Shown here piece after piece: positions 17,809-26,033 of a stretch of 64,000 nt of DNA. Under the pieces are notes generated by a model. It searched no databases. It was not told where the DNA came from and worked only from the letters and a program-made list of their open reading frames with translations. The DNA comes from Paraburkholderia domus (GTDB taxonomy: Bacteria > Pseudomonadota > Gammaproteobacteria > Burkholderiales > Burkholderiaceae), in NCBI RefSeq assembly GCF_905220705.1, contig NZ_CAJNAT010000014.1:114989-178988 (forward strand). Direction: 5' to 3'. The position numbers were made by a program, and so were the translations under genes. Numbering within the stretch: the stretch's first letter is position 1; the number at the start of each line of letters is the position of its first letter.

Positions 17809-19080
17809 TCAGGCGGGCTGCGCCTCGCACAGGGCTTTACCGAACAGCAACTGGCTGCGCAGCGGAGAAATGTCGGTTCGGTTCTGAATCAGCTCGAAGT
17901 ACCACGCTCCGTCCTTGACGTCGCCGTAGAGGACTGCGCCGATCACCCGGCTATCCTCGATAACGAGGCGCTTGTAGACCCCGCGTCGCGGATCGCGCAG
18001 CACCAGGTCTTCACTGTCCGGGCCGCCGGTGAAATCGCCAGCAGAATAAAGGTCGACGCCAGTGACTTTCAGCTTGGTCGCGGTCGCGCGCTGCACGTAG
18101 CGACGGTGGCCCGCACCGGCCAGATGCGCGCCGCAGACACGCGCCTGGTCCCAGATCGGCGCCACGAGGCCGAAGGTCGCCGTGCGGTGCTGCACGCATT
18201 CGCCGACCGCGTAGACACGCGGATCGTAGGTCTGCAACGTGTCGTCGACGACAATCGCCCGCTCGCAGTGCAAGCCCGCCTGCTTCGCGAGGTCGATATT
18301 CGGGCGCACCCCGGCCGCCATGACGACCAGGTCGGCGGGGATTTCCGTGCCGTCGTCAAAACGCACGGCGGTGACACGCTCCGGCCCGACGATTTCGGTG
18401 GTGCGGGCTTTCAGCAGGAAGCGCAAGCCCTTCTTCTCCAGCGTCTGCAGCAGCAGGGCCGATGCGCTCCTGTCGAGCTGGCGGTCCATCAGGCTGTCGG
18501 TGTCGTGCACGACAGTCACCGACATGCCCTGGCGCATGAGCCCGTTCGCCGCTTCGAGCCCGAGCAGGCCGCCGCCGATGATCACGGCGTGACGGTGACT
18601 GCGCGCGGCGGCGAGCATCGTTTCGACGTCCTGGATGTCGCGAAACGCGATTACCCCCGGCAACTGGTGACCCGGCACCGGAATCAGGAATGGCTTCGAG
18701 CCAGTCGCGATCAGCAGCCGGTCGTAGCTCACCTCGATGCCGCTTTGCGAGCGCACGATGCGGCGTTTGCGGTCAATTGCGACCACCGGGTCGCCCGCAT
18801 GCAGCTGGATACCATTGTCTGCATACCAGTCACGCGTGTTGAGGATGATCTCGTCGACACACTTCTCGCCCGCGAGCACCGGCGAGAGCAGGATGCGGTT
18901 GTAGTTGCCGTACGGCTCGGCACCGAATACGGTGATGTCGTAGAGGTCCGGTGCGAGCTTGAGCAGTTCCTCGACAGTGCGCATGCCGGCCATGCCGTTG
19001 CCGACCACCACAAGACGCGGGCGGGACGGCGCACTGAGCGACGCGCCTCCGGAGCTCGGCGCTGCGTATTCGTATCTCAT
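17809..19080 (-). CDS. NirB-like FAD/NAD(P)H oxidoreductase, probable electron donor for NasA
   Basis: A 423-residue pyridine nucleotide-disulfide oxidoreductase fold: FAD motif LVVVGNGMAGMRTVEELL near residue 22, NAD motif VIIGGGLLGLEAANGL near residue 150, then VYAVGECVQHR. It resembles the N-terminal flavin half of NirB but lacks the BFD and siroheme domains, so it cannot reduce nitrite itself. In assimilatory operons such proteins pass electrons from NAD(P)H to nitrate reductase. The ATG at 19080 overlaps the nirD stop in an ATGA junction, which decides the start over a longer frame to 19155 and indicates translational coupling. The role as NasA partner is inferred from context. Confidence 0.82.
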   Translation of the reverse strand: MRYEYAAPSSGGASLSAPSRPRLVVVGNGMAGMRTVEELLKLAPDLYDITVFGAEPYGNYNRILLSPVLAGEKCVDEIILNTRDWYADNGIQLHAGDPVVAIDRKRRIVRSQSGIEVSYDRLLIATGSKPFLIPVPGHQLPGVIAFRDIQDVETMLAAARSHRHAVIIGGGLLGLEAANGLMRQGMSVTVVHDTDSLMDRQLDRSASALLLQTLEKKGLRFLLKARTTEIVGPERVTAVRFDDGTEIPADLVVMAAGVRPNIDLAKQAGLHCERAIVVDDTLQTYDPRVYAVGECVQHRTATFGLVAPIWDQARVCGAHLAGAGHRRYVQRATATKLKVTGVDLYSAGDFTGGPDSEDLVLRDPRRGVYKRLVIEDSRVIGAVLYGDVKDGAWYFELIQNRTDISPLRSQLLFGKALCEAQPA

Positions 19081-19424
19081 GCCGCGACCCACACCTTGCC
19101 GCTCTCGACGCGCACCGGGTAGGCATTGACGGAATTCTCGGGCGCCTCGAGGCACTCGCCGGTGCGCAGATCGAAATGGTGCTTGTAGATCGGCGAGGCC
19201 ACCACGATGCGCTCGCCGAGGTTGCCGATCAGCCCGCGCGAGAGCACCGCCGCCTGCGAACCCGGATCGAAGTTGTCGATCGCGAATACGCTACCGTCAC
19301 CGTGCGCGACGTGAAACACCGCGACCTGCTCGCCGTTGACAAGCGCACAGACGCCCGTATTCGGAACAATGTCGTCGAGCGCACACACGGGCATCCACGA
19401 TTGCGGAAGTCGATCGTTGTTCAT
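19077..19424 (-). CDS. nirD: Nitrite reductase (NADH) small subunit
   Basis: A 115-residue Rieske-fold subunit of the cytoplasmic NADH nitrite reductase NirBD. The hallmark is a Rieske-like fold without the iron-sulfur ligands: where true Rieske proteins have CPxHxxxF, this has SPIYKHHFDL, followed by TGECLEAPENSVNAYPVRVE, normal for NirD. It is positioned 32 bases after nirB and overlaps the following flavoprotein gene by 4 bases, as expected for an operon. Confidence 0.92.
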   Translation of the reverse strand: MNNDRLPQSWMPVCALDDIVPNTGVCALVNGEQVAVFHVAHGDGSVFAIDNFDPGSQAAVLSRGLIGNLGERIVVASPIYKHHFDLRTGECLEAPENSVNAYPVRVESGKVWVAA

Positions 19425-19456
19425 GTTGATCTCCTCAGGGTAGGTGATGTGGAAGG

Positions 19457-21997
19457 TCAGGCGGTCTCGACAACCACGGGAACCGGGAACTGCTTCGCTT
19501 GCCGCTCGGCGGGCGTCGCGGGCCGGATCTGGCCGCGTTCCTCCACAAACGTAACCGTGCTGTCGGCCTTTTCGCTGTTGACGAAATGGCGGAAGCGTTT
19601 GCGCGTTTCAGGATCGGTGACGGCTTTCTTCCACTCGTCTTCGTAGCTGTCGACCACCTGCTGCATTTCGATTTCGAGTTCCGCCGCAACATCAAGGTGA
19701 TCGTTGACGACCACGTCGATCAGATACTCGAGGCCACCTTCGAGGTTGTCGCGCCACACGCTGGTGCGTTGCAGCCGGTCGGCCGTGCGCACGTAGAACA
19801 TCAGGAAGCGGTCGATGTAGCGCACCAGGGTCTCTTGATCGAGGTCCGAGGCGAGCAGTTCAGCATGGCGCGGCTTCATCCCGCCGTTGCCGCACACGTA
19901 GAGGTTCCACCCCTTCTCGGTGGCGATGATGCCGACGTCCTTGCCCTGCGCCTCCGCGCATTCGCGCGTGCAGCCGGATACGCCGAACTTGATCTTGTGC
20001 GGCGTGCGCAGGCCCTTGTAGCGGTTCTCGAGTTCGACCGCGAGGCCTACCGAGTCGCCGACGCCGTAACGGCACCACGTCGAGCCCACGCACGACTTCA
20101 CCGTGCGCAGCGACTTGCCATACGCATGGCCCGATTCGAAGCCTGCGGCGATCAGTTCTTCCCAGATGAACGGCAGTTGTTCGACGCGGGCACCGAACAG
20201 ATCGACTCGCTGACCGCCGGTGATCTTCGTGTAGAGGCCGTATTTCTTGGCGACCTGGCCGACCGCGATCAGGCCGTCGGGCGTGACCTCGCCGCCCGGC
20301 ATGCGTGGCACGACCGAATACGTGCCGTCGCGCTGGATGTTGGCGAGGTAATAGTCGTTGGTGTCCTGCAGCGATGCGTGCTCTTTCTTCAGCACGAATT
20401 CGTTCCAGCACGACGCGAGGATGCTCGCAACTGCCGGCTTGCAGATGTCGCAGCCGAGGCCATGACCATGCTTCGCGAGCAATTCGCCGAAGCTGCGCAC
20501 GTCTTCGACACGCACAATGTGATACAACTCCTGGCGCGAATACGGGAAGTGTTCGCACAGGTGGTTGTTGACCGCGAGCCCCTGCTTCTTCATTTCGGCC
20601 TTCATCACCTGGGTGACGAGCGGCACGCAGCCACCGCACGAGGTGCCGGCCTGGGTCGCGCATTTGAGCGAACCGATGTCGGTCGCGCCCGCACACACCG
20701 CGGCGCACAGATCGCCTTTGGAGACGTTGTTGCACGAGCAGATCTGCGCGGCCTCGGGCAGCGCGTCGACCCCGAGGCCGGGTTTGGCCTTGCCGTCGCT
20801 TTGCGGCAGGATGAGGAATTCCGGCGCTTCGGGCAATTCGATGCGATTCAGCATCATCTGCAGCAGCGTGCCATATTCAGTCGCATCGCCCACCATCACG
20901 GCGCCGAGCAGTTGCTTGCCGCACTCAGACACCACCATCTTCTTGTAGACCTGTTTGCGCTCGTCGCTGAACTGGTACGTGCGGCTGCCTGGCGTCTTGC
21001 CGTGCGCGTCGCCAATGCTCGCGACATCCACGCCCATCAGCTTGAGCTTGGTGCTCATGTCCGCGCCGCTGAAACCGGCCTGATCGCCCAGCAATTGCTT
21101 CGCTGTGACGCGTGCCATGTCATACCCTGGCGCCACGAGGCCATACACCATGCCGTTCCATGCCGCGCATTCGCCGATCGCATAGATGTCCGGATCGCTC
21201 GTTCGGCAGGTGTCATCGATCGCAACGCCGCCGCGCGGGCCCAGTTCCAGTCCGCAGTCACGCGCAATCTCGTCGCGCGGACGGATACCCGCGGAGAACA
21301 CGATCATGTCGGTGTCAAGATGCGTGCCGTCGGCGAACTGCATCCGGTGGGTGCCCGATTCGCCATCGACGATGGCGAGCGTGTGCCTGGCCGTATGGAC
21401 CTGCACACCCAGTTCCTCGATCTTGCTGCGCAGCACGCGTCCGCCGCCGTCGTCGACCTGCACCGCCATCAGACGCGGGGCGAACTCGACGACATGCGCG
21501 GCCAGTCCCATGTCATGCAGCGCCTTCGCGCATTCGAGCCCCAGCAGGCCACCGCCCACCACCACCCCCGACTTCGCCCGTTCGCCGCACGCCTGCATTG
21601 CCTCGAGATCCTCGATGGTGCGGTATACGAAACAGTCCTCACGATCGCTGCCCGCCATCGGCGGAACAAACGGCGACGAACCGGTAGCGAGCACCAGTTT
21701 GTCGTAGGAAAGCGTCTCGCCGGTGGAGATGCTTACCGTGTGGGCCTCCCGGTCGATCGAAATAGCCTTCGCGTTGAGCCTGAGCAGCACGTTCTCGCGA
21801 TCGAAAAAACCAGGCTTCACGAGCGAGAGGTCTTCCGCGGATTTGCCGGAAAAGAATTCGGACAGATGCACGCGGTCATAAGCGGGACGGGGCTCCTCGC
21901 ACAGCACGGTGACGTGCAGCGCGGCGCTCGCATCGTCCACGAGACATTCAAGAAGCTTGTGCCCCACCATGCCGTGACCAATGACGACAACCTTCAT
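19457..21997 (-). CDS. nirB: Nitrite reductase (NADH) large subunit
   Basis: An 846-residue siroheme enzyme reducing nitrite to ammonium with NADH in the cytoplasm. Domain order: FAD/NADH module (MKVVVIGHGMVGHKLLE at the start; VVVGGGLLGLECAKAL near 150), BFD-like [2Fe-2S] (ICSCNNVSKGDLCAAVCAG, then GTSCGGCVPL), nitrite/sulfite reductase ferredoxin-like repeat, and the siroheme-[4Fe-4S] site (CVGSTWCRYG and GVSGCTRECAEAQGK). The frame is open far upstream (to 22573), but that part is the regulatory leader; the ATG at 21997 gives the family N-terminus. An alternative start at 22036 cannot be excluded. It needs siroheme, whose first dedicated enzyme CobA is encoded divergently. Confidence 0.95.
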   Translation of the reverse strand: MKVVVIGHGMVGHKLLECLVDDASAALHVTVLCEEPRPAYDRVHLSEFFSGKSAEDLSLVKPGFFDRENVLLRLNAKAISIDREAHTVSISTGETLSYDKLVLATGSSPFVPPMAGSDREDCFVYRTIEDLEAMQACGERAKSGVVVGGGLLGLECAKALHDMGLAAHVVEFAPRLMAVQVDDGGGRVLRSKIEELGVQVHTARHTLAIVDGESGTHRMQFADGTHLDTDMIVFSAGIRPRDEIARDCGLELGPRGGVAIDDTCRTSDPDIYAIGECAAWNGMVYGLVAPGYDMARVTAKQLLGDQAGFSGADMSTKLKLMGVDVASIGDAHGKTPGSRTYQFSDERKQVYKKMVVSECGKQLLGAVMVGDATEYGTLLQMMLNRIELPEAPEFLILPQSDGKAKPGLGVDALPEAAQICSCNNVSKGDLCAAVCAGATDIGSLKCATQAGTSCGGCVPLVTQVMKAEMKKQGLAVNNHLCEHFPYSRQELYHIVRVEDVRSFGELLAKHGHGLGCDICKPAVASILASCWNEFVLKKEHASLQDTNDYYLANIQRDGTYSVVPRMPGGEVTPDGLIAVGQVAKKYGLYTKITGGQRVDLFGARVEQLPFIWEELIAAGFESGHAYGKSLRTVKSCVGSTWCRYGVGDSVGLAVELENRYKGLRTPHKIKFGVSGCTRECAEAQGKDVGIIATEKGWNLYVCGNGGMKPRHAELLASDLDQETLVRYIDRFLMFYVRTADRLQRTSVWRDNLEGGLEYLIDVVVNDHLDVAAELEIEMQQVVDSYEDEWKKAVTDPETRKRFRHFVNSEKADSTVTFVEERGQIRPATPAERQAKQFPVPVVVETA

Positions 21998-22050
21998 GAC
22001 TGGAGTCCCATCTACTTCCAACGCGGTTCGCGGCATGATTTTCGTCCGGC

Positions 22051-22106
22051 AAATAAAAAGGCGTCCCGCGGATCCAGTCGTCAGGTGACTGAATTCAGGG
22101 GACGCC
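22051..22106 (-). terminator. Conditional terminator in the nirB leader
   Basis: In the transcript GGCGTCCC (22106-22099) pairs with GGGACGCC (22067-22060), followed by TTTTTATTT. A 5-bp hairpin (CAGTC/GACTG) lies within the loop. The 5' arm uses the same bases as the 3' arm of the second ANTAR hairpin, so the two structures exclude each other. Located 54 bases before the nirB ATG. Confidence 0.8.
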
Positions 22107-22173
22107 GTTGTCCAAAAAAATAATGATCTACAGAATGACTTTTGCTGCGTGCTGGCCGGATCATCGTTGATCC
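22100..22173 (-). promoter_or_regulatory. ANTAR two-hairpin antiterminator, nirB leader
   Basis: Hairpin P1 (22173-22158): GGATC, loop AACGAT, GATCC. Hairpin P2 (22113-22100): GGAC, loop AACGGC, GTCC. Both loops are hexanucleotides with A at position 1 and G at position 4, the recognition rule for ANTAR proteins such as NasR and EutV. P2 overlaps the terminator arm. Binding of a nitrate-activated ANTAR protein would stabilise P2 and allow read-through into nirB-nirD-flavoprotein-nasA. Confidence 0.85.
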
Positions 22174-22186
22174 GCTGCCTTGACTT

Positions 22187-22203
22187 ACGCAAAGCCCGTG
22201 CCA
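22187..22203 (-). promoter_or_regulatory. Sigma-54 promoter for the nirB operon
   Basis: TGGCACGGGCTTTGCGT on the minus strand matches the -24/-12 consensus TGGCACG-N4-TTGCA except the last base. Expected transcript start near 22178, five bases before ANTAR hairpin P1. Confidence 0.8.
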
Positions 22204-22298
22204 TGCGGCGCATCGGCCGCAGTGGCCATAGCCACAGGCGATACGGGATTTCAGCCCTGGTTTGGGGCGCAACAGGAAGATGCATTTTGCCGGGCACA

Positions 22299-22336
22299 GG
22301 CACAATGGTGGTGCAATGCAGCACATCATCCGTGCA
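22299..22336. promoter_or_regulatory. Pair of NtrC-like enhancer sites
   Basis: Minus-strand TGCACCACCATTGTGCC (22315-22299) and TGCACGGATGATGTGCT (22336-22320), both TGCAC-N7-GTGC, four bases apart. They lie about 100-130 bases upstream of the nirB sigma-54 promoter and about 200-240 bases upstream of the cobA one, so both divergent promoters could share them. Confidence 0.65.
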
Positions 22337-22537
22337 GCGGGTCGGGTGAAGATGGCCTGCTCTGGCTTTGCTCGTGACCCCGCATGCGTGAGCAGACCAG
22401 AGGTTTTTCGCGGCGTGTTGCGCGGCCCGATGTGGTAGCACCCGCGAGCCGGCGCGGACTCGCGGTGCATCGTCACATCTGGCTTGCATGGATGGCGCCG
22501 CCGCGCGTTCTGCGCTGCTGCCCGCGTCGACACAGTC

Positions 22538-22554
22538 TGGCGTGGATATTGCCT
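22538..22554 (+). promoter_or_regulatory. Sigma-54 promoter for cobA
   Basis: TGGCGTGGATATTGCCT fits the -24/-12 pattern (GG and GC in the correct 10-base spacing). The expected start is near 22563, where ANTAR hairpin P1 begins. Confidence 0.7.
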
Positions 22555-22561
22555 CTGTCGA

Positions 22562-22690
22562 TGCGCGCGGCAACGGTGCCGGCGCATGGAATCACGCTGC
22601 AGATGGCGCGCAATGCGCCACCCGGCAGCACAGGCAACCCAGATCAGGACAACGGCGTCCCCTCGTTCAACACGACGAGCGGACGCCGTT
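22562..22690 (+). promoter_or_regulatory. ANTAR two-hairpin antiterminator and attenuator, cobA leader
   Basis: P1 (22562-22586): TGCGC, bulged G, CGGC, loop AACGGT, GCCG, GCGCA. P2 (22647-22660): GGAC, loop AACGGC, GTCC. Both loops obey the A1/G4 rule. The competing stem is AACGGCGTCC (22651-22660) with GGACGCCGTT (22681-22690), a perfect 10 bp, enclosing CTCGT/ACGAG. The U tract after it is poor, so termination here may be weak. The leader continues to the cobA ATG at 22760. Confidence 0.78.
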
Positions 22691-22759
22691 TGCATTCGGC
22701 GCAGCGCTCGTCCAACCGGCCGTCGAACCGGCCGCCTCAGGACGTACAAGGACATCACC

Positions 22760-23572
22760 ATGGCAACGGGCAAGGTCACTTTACTCAGCGCAGGTCCGGG
22801 CGACCTCGATCTGCTAACGATCAGGGCCGGGAGGCTGCTGGCAAGCGCCGATGTCGTGCTGCTCGACGACCTCGTCAATCCGGAGATCGTTTCGCTTGCG
22901 CCACAGGCGCGCGTGATTCGCGTGGGCAAGCGCGGCGGCTGCAAGTCGACCCCGCAGGCGTTCATTCAGCGCCTGATCCTGCGCTACGCGCGCGCCGGCC
23001 GACACGTGGTACGCGTGAAAGGCGGCGACGCGCTGCTGTTTGGACGCGCCGGCGAAGAACTGGCGGAACTGCGGCGCGCGCAGATACCGTTCGAGATCGT
23101 CAATGGCATTTCGTCGGGGTTTGCGGCGGCAGCGAGTCTCGGTATTTCGCTCACGCATCGCAATCACTGCGCGGGCGTGACGTTTATCACAGCGCACCTG
23201 CGCGATGACAGCGAGCCCAACTGGGCCGCACTGGCCGCCACCGGCACGACGCTCGCCATTTACATGGGCATGAGCCGGATCGACAGTCTGTGTGCCGCGC
23301 TGATGTCGGCCCTGCCGCACGACACGCCCGCTGCGGTGGTGCAATCGGCGGGTGGCGCTGCGGAGCGGCACGTGCTGGCGACGCTTGACACGCTTGCGTC
23401 GAGTGCGCGTGGTGCCGGGCTTGGAAGCCCCGCTGTCATTCTGGTTGGCAAGGCGATTGGCGAGGCCGGGGCGCACGCGACGGACGAGTCGGCGGCGAAC
23501 GTGTCTACTGAATTGCCATCCGCTTCTCACGCGCTGTGCTACGAGCGCGATGCGGTCTTGCGTAGCGCATGA
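22760..23572 (+). CDS. cobA: Uroporphyrinogen-III C-methyltransferase
   Basis: A 270-residue SAM-dependent methyltransferase making precorrin-2, the branch-point compound for siroheme (needed by NirB) and cobalamin. Motifs: VTLLSAGPGDLDLLTIRAGR at the N-terminus, VRVGKR-type GKRGGCKSTPQAFI, VVRVKGGDALLFGRAGEEL with the SAM site, and VNGISSGFAAAASLGISLTH. It is a stand-alone CobA without CysG dehydrogenase/chelatase domains, so siroheme completion needs another gene. The ATG at 22760 is chosen; the frame extends upstream only through the regulatory leader. Shared sigma-54/ANTAR control ties cofactor supply to nitrite reductase synthesis. Confidence 0.92.
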   Translation: MATGKVTLLSAGPGDLDLLTIRAGRLLASADVVLLDDLVNPEIVSLAPQARVIRVGKRGGCKSTPQAFIQRLILRYARAGRHVVRVKGGDALLFGRAGEELAELRRAQIPFEIVNGISSGFAAAASLGISLTHRNHCAGVTFITAHLRDDSEPNWAALAATGTTLAIYMGMSRIDSLCAALMSALPHDTPAAVVQSAGGAAERHVLATLDTLASSARGAGLGSPAVILVGKAIGEAGAHATDESAANVSTELPSASHALCYERDAVLRSA

Positions 23573-23599
23573 CCCAGACGCCAAACGCTAAATGGCTTG

Positions 23600-23628
23600 G
23601 GCCCGCGTCGTCTGACGCGGGCCGTTTT
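23600..23628 (+). terminator. Intrinsic terminator after cobA
   Basis: GGCCCGCGTC-type 10-bp stem (23600-23609 with 23614-23623), tetraloop GTCT, then GTTTT; 28 bases after the cobA stop. Confidence 0.75.
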
Positions 23629-23822
23629 ACATACGGCGTTGGCAAATGACAGCGGCGATCCGCTTTGCACACACCGGCCGCCTCACTCAGCAATAGAACT
23701 GACGATTCACACCTTCAGGCTGAGCTCCCGCGTTTATCCAATCCTTTGCGAGCGAGGTGAAACGGGAAGCGCGCGCGGCGACTTACAGCCAATGCAGGCA
23801 CGCTTCCCGCTCAACGCCCAGC

Positions 23823-25223
23823 TCACACTCCACTATTCGCACGCGCGCCCGCAGCCGGGATCGAGCTCGCAACCACCAGGCTCTCCGCAGGCAGCGCCCA
23901 CGTGAGCCAGCGCGTGCGATGCAGGACAACCAGCGCGAAGGCCAGCGCCGAGATGACGCCAAAGGTCGCGAAGCCCATCTGATAGCTGCCGGTGCTTTCC
24001 TTGGCCATCCCCATGATCACGGGAAGATAGAAGCCGCCAATGCCGCCCGCTGCGCCGATGATTCCGGACATCAGCCCGGTTTTGCCCTTCCAGCGTTGCG
24101 GCACGAGCTGGAAGGTCGCGCCGTTGCCGAGCCCGAAGCACAGGTAGGTGGCCACCAGCAACGCGATACCGGCGGGCAGCGGCGGCATCCACGCGGCGAA
24201 TGCGAAATCGCACAGCGAAATACCGGCGAGCAGCAGCACCAGCGCGCGAACGCCGGAGATGCGGTCGGCGATCAGGCCGCCGAGCGGCCGCACCAGCGCA
24301 CCCGTGAAGGCGAGCAGCGACATGAAGAGCCCCGCCTCCAGCTTTGGCAACTGATACAGCGAAACCAGCAGCGTCGTCACATAGGACGACATGCCGACGA
24401 AGCCGCCGAACGTGATGCTGTAGACCAGCATCACGACCCACGTGTCGCTTTCCGCGAGCACGCTGCGATAATGCTTCGGCAACACCGCAATCGCCAGCAG
24501 CGCGCCCAGTACCGGCAGCAGCAGCACGCCCGTCTTGCCGGCGCCGAAGACACCCGCGTGCACGGCGAGCACGAGCGCGATCAAGCCGCCCAGCGTGACG
24601 CAGAAACTGCGCAACGCACGCGGCGCGCTACCGGACTTCGGCCCCAGGTCCTTCGCCCAGAAGAACAGCGCCGTGGCCGCCAGCGCGAGCAACGGCAACG
24701 CAGCGCCCGCGGCCTTGGCCCAGCCGAAGTGATCGGCAAGGCTCGGGAACAGGAAGCCGTCGAGCACCGCGCCGATATTGCCCGCCGCAGCGAGCCCCAG
24801 CACCAGCCCCTGCACCTTGGGCGGATAGTTGCTGCCGGCCATCGGCAGCGCCACCGCAAAGCTCGCTCCCCCCACACCGAGAAACACGCCCAGCACCAGC
24901 AGCATCACGTATGAAGGCGCGGACGGTGACAGCAGCAGCACGATCGACGGCAACGCCGACAGCACGACGCCGCAGAGCGCAATGCGGCGGCCGTCATAGG
25001 CCTGATACAGGTTGCCGAGCGTCACACGCAGGATCGCCGCGCCCAGCACCGGAACCGCGACCAGAAAGCCCAGTTCCGCCGGCGTCATCGCGATGTCCTT
25101 GTGGATGAACGGGGCGAGCGGGCCGAACATCACCCACACGGTGAAGCCGGTATCGAAGTAGAGAAAGCACGCCAGCAACGCGCGCCAGTTACCGCTCGTC
25201 AACGAATTCAACAGATGTTTCAT
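23823..25223 (-). CDS. MFS nitrate/nitrite transporter, assimilatory
   Basis: A 466-residue, about 12-span major facilitator of the NarK/NrtP group, importing nitrate across the inner membrane. It has FDTGFTVWVMFGPLAPFI near the start, LRVTLGNLYQAYDGRR between early helices, the nitrate signature GVGGASFAVALPMAGSNYPP, and GIIGAAGGIGGFYLPVIMG in the second half. The ATG at 25223 is chosen by homology; a longer in-frame extension overlaps the sensor gene. It lies 23 bases after the sensor gene and shares its sigma-54/ANTAR leader. It converges on cobA, with the cobA terminator between. It differs from the respiratory narK at 51335. Confidence 0.9.
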   Translation of the reverse strand: MKHLLNSLTSGNWRALLACFLYFDTGFTVWVMFGPLAPFIHKDIAMTPAELGFLVAVPVLGAAILRVTLGNLYQAYDGRRIALCGVVLSALPSIVLLLSPSAPSYVMLLVLGVFLGVGGASFAVALPMAGSNYPPKVQGLVLGLAAAGNIGAVLDGFLFPSLADHFGWAKAAGAALPLLALAATALFFWAKDLGPKSGSAPRALRSFCVTLGGLIALVLAVHAGVFGAGKTGVLLLPVLGALLAIAVLPKHYRSVLAESDTWVVMLVYSITFGGFVGMSSYVTTLLVSLYQLPKLEAGLFMSLLAFTGALVRPLGGLIADRISGVRALVLLLAGISLCDFAFAAWMPPLPAGIALLVATYLCFGLGNGATFQLVPQRWKGKTGLMSGIIGAAGGIGGFYLPVIMGMAKESTGSYQMGFATFGVISALAFALVVLHRTRWLTWALPAESLVVASSIPAAGARANSGV

Positions 25224-25246
25224 GGGTTTCTCTCGCAGGGTAAAGG

Positions 25247-25960
25247 CTATTGAAGGGCGCGGCCGGCACTGGCGTGCCGACGTTGAAGGGGCATGCCGCG
25301 CGTGTCGACGACACTTTTGATCAGCTCGTCCATCTCCTTGATGATGTCGGCGAGCACGGTCGTGATCACCGCGAATTCCCGCCCGAACTGGCCTGCTCGC
25401 GCGGCCGAGATGCGCGCGTTGAGCGCGACGATATTGGCCTGCATTGAGATCCTGCCGAGCCGTTCGGCAATGTCGGTCTGCCGCTTGAGTGCGGCCGCTT
25501 CGATACCGCGCATCTCGTGCTGATAGGCGAGCGTGATGTCCTGCAACAGTTCGAGCAGCGGCGTCGCCTGCATGACGAGCGCGTCGAGTTGGGTCCGATC
25601 TTCCGCGCGGCCCGACTCGACGCACGACACCGCGCGATTCACCTGGGCGATAAATTGCTGAATCCGCTCGTCGGCCCTCCGGTTGCCGAAATACAGCTCG
25701 CGCAGCGCTTCGGAAAACACGCCCGGCAGGCGCTCGTTGCCGCTCACCAGATCGGTATGCGCTTGCTCAAACGTGGCAAGGCACGCTTTGGCTACGGACA
25801 GCGCGTCGCTGTTGCCAAGCGACGCGAGCAGCACGTGCAGCACGATGCGCTGTGAGAGCATCCGTTGCCGCCCCCCCAGATTGATGAGCTCACCGATGAC
25901 CTGTCCAGAGACGGCATCGGGACCTGAATGTGTCGCCTGTTTCATCGTGAATGTGGACAT
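25247..25960 (-). CDS. Soluble NIT/PilJ-type nitrate sensor with MCP-like C-terminus
   Basis: A 237-residue protein without membrane spans. Residues about 25-130 contain GGRQRMLSQRI, the hallmark of the PilJ/NIT-type helical sensor domain that binds nitrate or nitrite in NarX and NasR relatives. Residues about 175-220 (RLGRISMQANIVALNARISA) resemble the tip of a methyl-accepting chemotaxis signalling helix. There is no ANTAR, kinase or DNA-binding domain, so the output partner must be elsewhere. The ATG at 25960 follows AGGG. It is cotranscribed with the nitrate transporter and preceded by an ANTAR leader. A plausible role is holding or releasing the ANTAR antiterminator in response to nitrate, by analogy with NasS-NasT; this is inference. 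Confidence 0.72.
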   Translation of the reverse strand: MSTFTMKQATHSGPDAVSGQVIGELINLGGRQRMLSQRIVLHVLLASLGNSDALSVAKACLATFEQAHTDLVSGNERLPGVFSEALRELYFGNRRADERIQQFIAQVNRAVSCVESGRAEDRTQLDALVMQATPLLELLQDITLAYQHEMRGIEAAALKRQTDIAERLGRISMQANIVALNARISAARAGQFGREFAVITTVLADIIKEMDELIKSVVDTRGMPLQRRHASAGRALQ

Positions 25961-26033
25961 GAAAGCCCTGCACTGTTGCTCCATTCGCACGGCGCGCGCG
26001 CCATGACGAGACTCACGGCGGCATATGACGCGC

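Noticed and set aside
19499..22123. An 874-codon open frame on the plus strand opposite nirB
   Set aside because: It mirrors the codons of nirB in a GC-rich genome, has Arg/His-rich composition, no ribosome site and no family resemblance.
21998..22573. N-terminal extension of nirB by about 190 residues
   Set aside because: Reads through the ANTAR leader and sigma-54 promoter; composition is irregular and NirB homology begins at 21997.
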